DNA of 17,945 bases from JBPOFM01 sp038259855 (GTDB lineage: Bacteria; Bacteroidota; Bacteroidia; Flavobacteriales; Flavobacteriaceae). The position numbers were made by a program, and so were the translations under genes. Below the pieces are notes generated by a model. That model had not been told where the DNA came from and did not search any database. It saw only the letters and a program-made list of their open reading frames with translations. Position 1 is the stretch's first letter. The number at the start of each line of letters is the position of its first letter. Location of the stretch: assembly GCA_038259855.1 (NCBI GenBank), contig JBBSOJ010000036.1:1-17945 (forward strand). Direction: 5' to 3'. Below, piece after piece: positions 16,088 to 17,945 of the stretch.

Positions 16088-17071
16088 ATGGATACTACAG
16101 TTGTAAATACTGATGTGAAGGAAAAAGTTTGGGGCGGAGGTAATGATCCTTTAGGCTCAAGCTATGGTAAAATGATGATGTGGTTTTTTATCGTATCAGA
16201 TGCCTTGACATTCTCTGGGTTTTTGGCAGCTTACGGCTTTTCAAGATTTAAATTTATTGAGTCTTGGCCTATTGCCGACGAAGTGTTTACACACGTTCCT
16301 TTTTTACATGGTCAAGAGCATCCAATGATCTATGTAGCATTCATGACATTTATTTTGATTATGTCTTCCGTTACTATGGTACTAGCTGTAGATGCAGGTC
16401 ATCATATGAATAAGTCAAAAGTGACTATCTACATGTTTCTTACGATTATTGGCGGTGCTATCTTCGTGGGTTCACAAGCATGGGAATGGGCAACCTTCAT
16501 TAAAGGGGATCATGGTGCTGTACAAACCAAAGGAGGCAATATTCTCCAATTCGTGGATGCTGAAGGGCATCGTGTAAAATTGGCTGACTTTGTAACTGCT
16601 GGAACACATGAAAGAGTCGTACATGAGAATAAAAACGGCATCTGGTTTGAGTCTGACGACGCACCTTTGCCAAGCTATTCTATGGATGAAGTCATTGCAG
16701 GCTTCGAATCTAACCCTGATTTATTGGTGCGAAATCAAATCATCGATGAGAATGGGATGAAAACAATATTATCTAGAGAGGAATCACTCAATCAATTAAA
16801 GTTAAATGGTCAGCGTGTCGTTGAAGGAGCAAATCTTCGCGTTAACGAATATGGACCATCACTATTTGCTGATTTTTTCTTTTTTATCACTGGTTTTCAC
16901 GGTTTTCACGTCCTTTCTGGAGTGATCATCAATATTATCATCTTTTTTAATGTGATACTTGGAACGTACGAACGAAGAGGAAGTTATGAAATGGTTGAGA
17001 AAGTTGGACTGTATTGGCACTTTGTCGATTTGGTTTGGGTATTCGTATTTACATTCTTCTATTTGGTTTAA
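16088..17071 (+). CDS. Cytochrome c oxidase subunit III (long form with soluble insertion)
   Basis: Second, distinct subunit III of 327 residues. The membrane core is canonical: SYGKMMMWFFIVSDALTFSG (25-44), EHPMIYVAFMTFILI (77-91), GSQAWEWATFIKG (128-140), FFFFITGFHGFHVLSG (253-268) and YWHFVDLVWVFVFTFFYLV at the end. Between G140 and about E244 there are roughly 105 extra hydrophilic residues exactly where ordinary subunit III has a short loop between the AWEW helix and the TGFHGFHV helix. The insertion includes GIWFESDDAPLPSY, repeated acidic segments and no cysteine. I believe this elongated form is usual in Bacteroidetes; the loop's role is unknown. The gene is followed after 21 bases by subunit IV and is presumably cotranscribed with it. 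Assignment to the oxidase complex is firm; which oxidase it serves cannot be told here. Confidence 0.94.
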   Translation: MDTTVVNTDVKEKVWGGGNDPLGSSYGKMMMWFFIVSDALTFSGFLAAYGFSRFKFIESWPIADEVFTHVPFLHGQEHPMIYVAFMTFILIMSSVTMVLAVDAGHHMNKSKVTIYMFLTIIGGAIFVGSQAWEWATFIKGDHGAVQTKGGNILQFVDAEGHRVKLADFVTAGTHERVVHENKNGIWFESDDAPLPSYSMDEVIAGFESNPDLLVRNQIIDENGMKTILSREESLNQLKLNGQRVVEGANLRVNEYGPSLFADFFFFITGFHGFHVLSGVIINIIIFFNVILGTYERRGSYEMVEKVGLYWHFVDLVWVFVFTFFYLV

Positions 17072-17092
17072 TTAGAAAAATTAAAGTTTAAA

Positions 17093-17473
17093 ATGGCACA
17101 CGCACATAACTTATCAATATTTAGAGGTACTTTAAAATTTAAGAATGTTACACAGAAGATCTGGGGCGTTTTAATATTGCTTACAATTATCACAGCGATT
17201 GAAGTTGTTCTTGGTATTTATAAGCCAAAAGCATTAATGGCTGATTTTGTTGGCATGAAAATTCTAAATTGGATTTTTATCATTCTTACAGTTATCAAAG
17301 CTTATTATATCACGTGGGATTTTATGCACATGAGAGATGAAAAATCAAGCTTGCGACGCATGGTTGTTTGGACGGCTGTGTTCTTAATCTGTTATTTGGT
17401 TTTCATTCTTCTACAAGAAGGTGGTTATATTGAGAATGTTTATTCTACAGGTTTCATAAAGGATGATTTTTAG
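17093..17473 (+). CDS. Cytochrome c oxidase subunit IV (prokaryotic type)
   Basis: Small membrane subunit of the terminal oxidase, 126 residues with three predicted helices (about 22-42, 56-76 and 88-108), matching the bacterial subunit IV family in length and topology. Recognisable segments are IWGVLILLTIITAIEVVLGI, KAYYITWDFMHMRDE (69-83) and LRRMVVWTAVFLICYLVFI. The N-terminus has a His-bearing MAHAHN. The ATG lies 21 bases after the long subunit III gene, and a terminator follows 27 bases after the stop, making this the last gene of the oxidase transcript. Confidence 0.92.
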   Translation: MAHAHNLSIFRGTLKFKNVTQKIWGVLILLTIITAIEVVLGIYKPKALMADFVGMKILNWIFIILTVIKAYYITWDFMHMRDEKSSLRRMVVWTAVFLICYLVFILLQEGGYIENVYSTGFIKDDF

Positions 17474-17499
17474 AGTATATAAATAGTTAAATACAATAT

Positions 17500-17528
17500 A
17501 AAAGGCGGTTATTTAAACCGTCTTTTTT
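17500..17528 (+). terminator. Rho-independent terminator after the oxidase subunits
   Basis: An 11-bp stem (AAAAGGCGGTT 17500-17510 with AACCGTCTTTT 17516-17526, one G-U pair) with an ATTTA loop and a T tract. The T tract runs straight into the next -7 box. Confidence 0.88.
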
Positions 17529-17535
17529 ATTTTTG
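17528..17535 (+). promoter_or_regulatory. Predicted -7 box before the SCO-like gene
   Basis: TATTTTTG matches TAnnTTTG and directly abuts the terminator T tract. The ATG follows after only 4 bases, so a transcript from here would be almost leaderless. The -33 position lies inside the terminator stem and shows no TTG, so this may be a chance match. Confidence 0.35.
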
Positions 17536-17539
17536 CACT

Positions 17540-17945
17540 ATGAATAAAAAGCTGGTAAAACGCTATCTGATTTTAGGGATTCTTTTCTTTCTTCCCGTTA
17601 TATTCTTGTTGTTTTTATACCCTGCCCAGCACAATTATAACCCACTTGATACCATCAATGAAAATGTACTGGATTTGAATGGTTTTACATCCGATTCAGG
17701 AGAAACCATTACACTCAAAGATCATATCACCGTCATCGGTTTTTTGGGAAATCGCCCAATGGATGAGGTCATCGCTGCCTCTAATTTAAAGGAGTTGGTA
17801 TATGATAAATTTCGTGGATTTAAAAAATTCCAGGTCGTTATGGTGATGCCAATTGGTACTGAAGAAGAAACGGCGATGTTACGAAAAGAAATCCATACTT
17901 ATGAGGAGCTGGAATACTGGCATTTCTTATTTGCGGACGAAGATC
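17540..17945 (+). CDS. Membrane-anchored SCO/thioredoxin-like protein, no cysteines seen (3' end missing)
   Basis: The frame opens at ATG 17540 and runs off the window after 135 residues. A short basic start (MNKKLVKR) precedes one hydrophobic helix (about 9-28), giving an N-in anchor with the rest in the periplasm. From about 40 the sequence reads like the start of a redoxin/SCO1 fold: NVLDLNGFTSDSGETITLKD, then the strand ITVIGFLGNRP (63-73) where SCO or thioredoxin proteins carry CxxC or CxxxC, then a helix and the strand FQVVMVMPIGTEEE. No cysteine occurs in the visible 135 residues, so a redox or copper-binding function is doubtful as far as can be seen. In flavobacteria a gene of this kind commonly sits between oxidase subunit IV and a true SCO1/SenC copper chaperone gene; that is recollection. 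A structural or assembly role for the oxidase is inference. Confidence 0.7.
   Translation, partial: MNKKLVKRYLILGILFFLPVIFLLFLYPAQHNYNPLDTINENVLDLNGFTSDSGETITLKDHITVIGFLGNRPMDEVIAASNLKELVYDKFRGFKKFQVVMVMPIGTEEETAMLRKEIHTYEELEYWHFLFADED

Noticed and set aside
15451..17071. Two adjacent subunit III genes as a recent duplication
   Set aside because: The two proteins differ in length, loop structure and most residues, so they are old, distinct subunit types. Tandem forms like this are common in Bacteroidota oxidase loci.

Overview
The window is an AT-rich chromosomal segment from a member of the Bacteroidota, almost certainly Flavobacteriaceae. Evidence for this: a full-length sprA encoding the type IX secretion system (T9SS) translocon, a TonB of the flavobacterial kind (short cytosolic tail, one membrane helix, polyproline run, PVFPGCE motif), promoters matching the Bacteroidota -33 TTTG / -7 TAnnTTTG pattern, no obvious Shine-Dalgarno sequences, and the order ruvA-sprA-gcvH-vanZ-tonB, which I recall as typical of this family. 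All genes lie on the + strand. There are no RNA genes, insertion sequences, CRISPR arrays or phage genes, and no gene-free stretch exceeds 300 bases (the longest is 188 bases before cyoE).

Layout. 1-1659: 3' part of a malic enzyme gene (maeB type), cut by the window edge. 1716-9645: ruvA and sprA, separated by 4 bases and probably cotranscribed from a promoter just before ruvA. 9702-10437: gcvH (glycine cleavage H protein) and a VanZ-like membrane protein gene overlapping its end by 8 bases. 10502-11227: tonB, followed by a strong terminator. 11329-12135: a second, divergent tonB, also followed by a terminator. 12249-14360: a secreted outer-membrane barrel protein that carries a TonB C-terminal-like domain at its mature N-terminus and resembles RemB of flavobacterial gliding. 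14549-17473: an aerobic respiration block of cyoE (heme O synthase), two different cytochrome oxidase subunit III genes and subunit IV, closed by a terminator. 17540-17945: the start of a membrane-anchored, apparently cysteine-free SCO/thioredoxin-like protein, running off the window.

How the genes fit together. SprA is the outer-membrane pore of the T9SS, and RemB-type proteins are linked to gliding on the same surface. The TonB proteins transmit proton-motive force from the inner membrane to outer-membrane transporters. CyoE makes heme O, the precursor of heme A, and the downstream subunits belong to the terminal oxidase that generates the proton-motive force. Most of the window is conserved core genome. 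The least ordinary part is the run of three consecutive genes (10502-14360) that share a TonB C-terminal domain with a C-x(10-11)-C pair, the last fused to a barrel. I do not see a clearly new multi-gene system.
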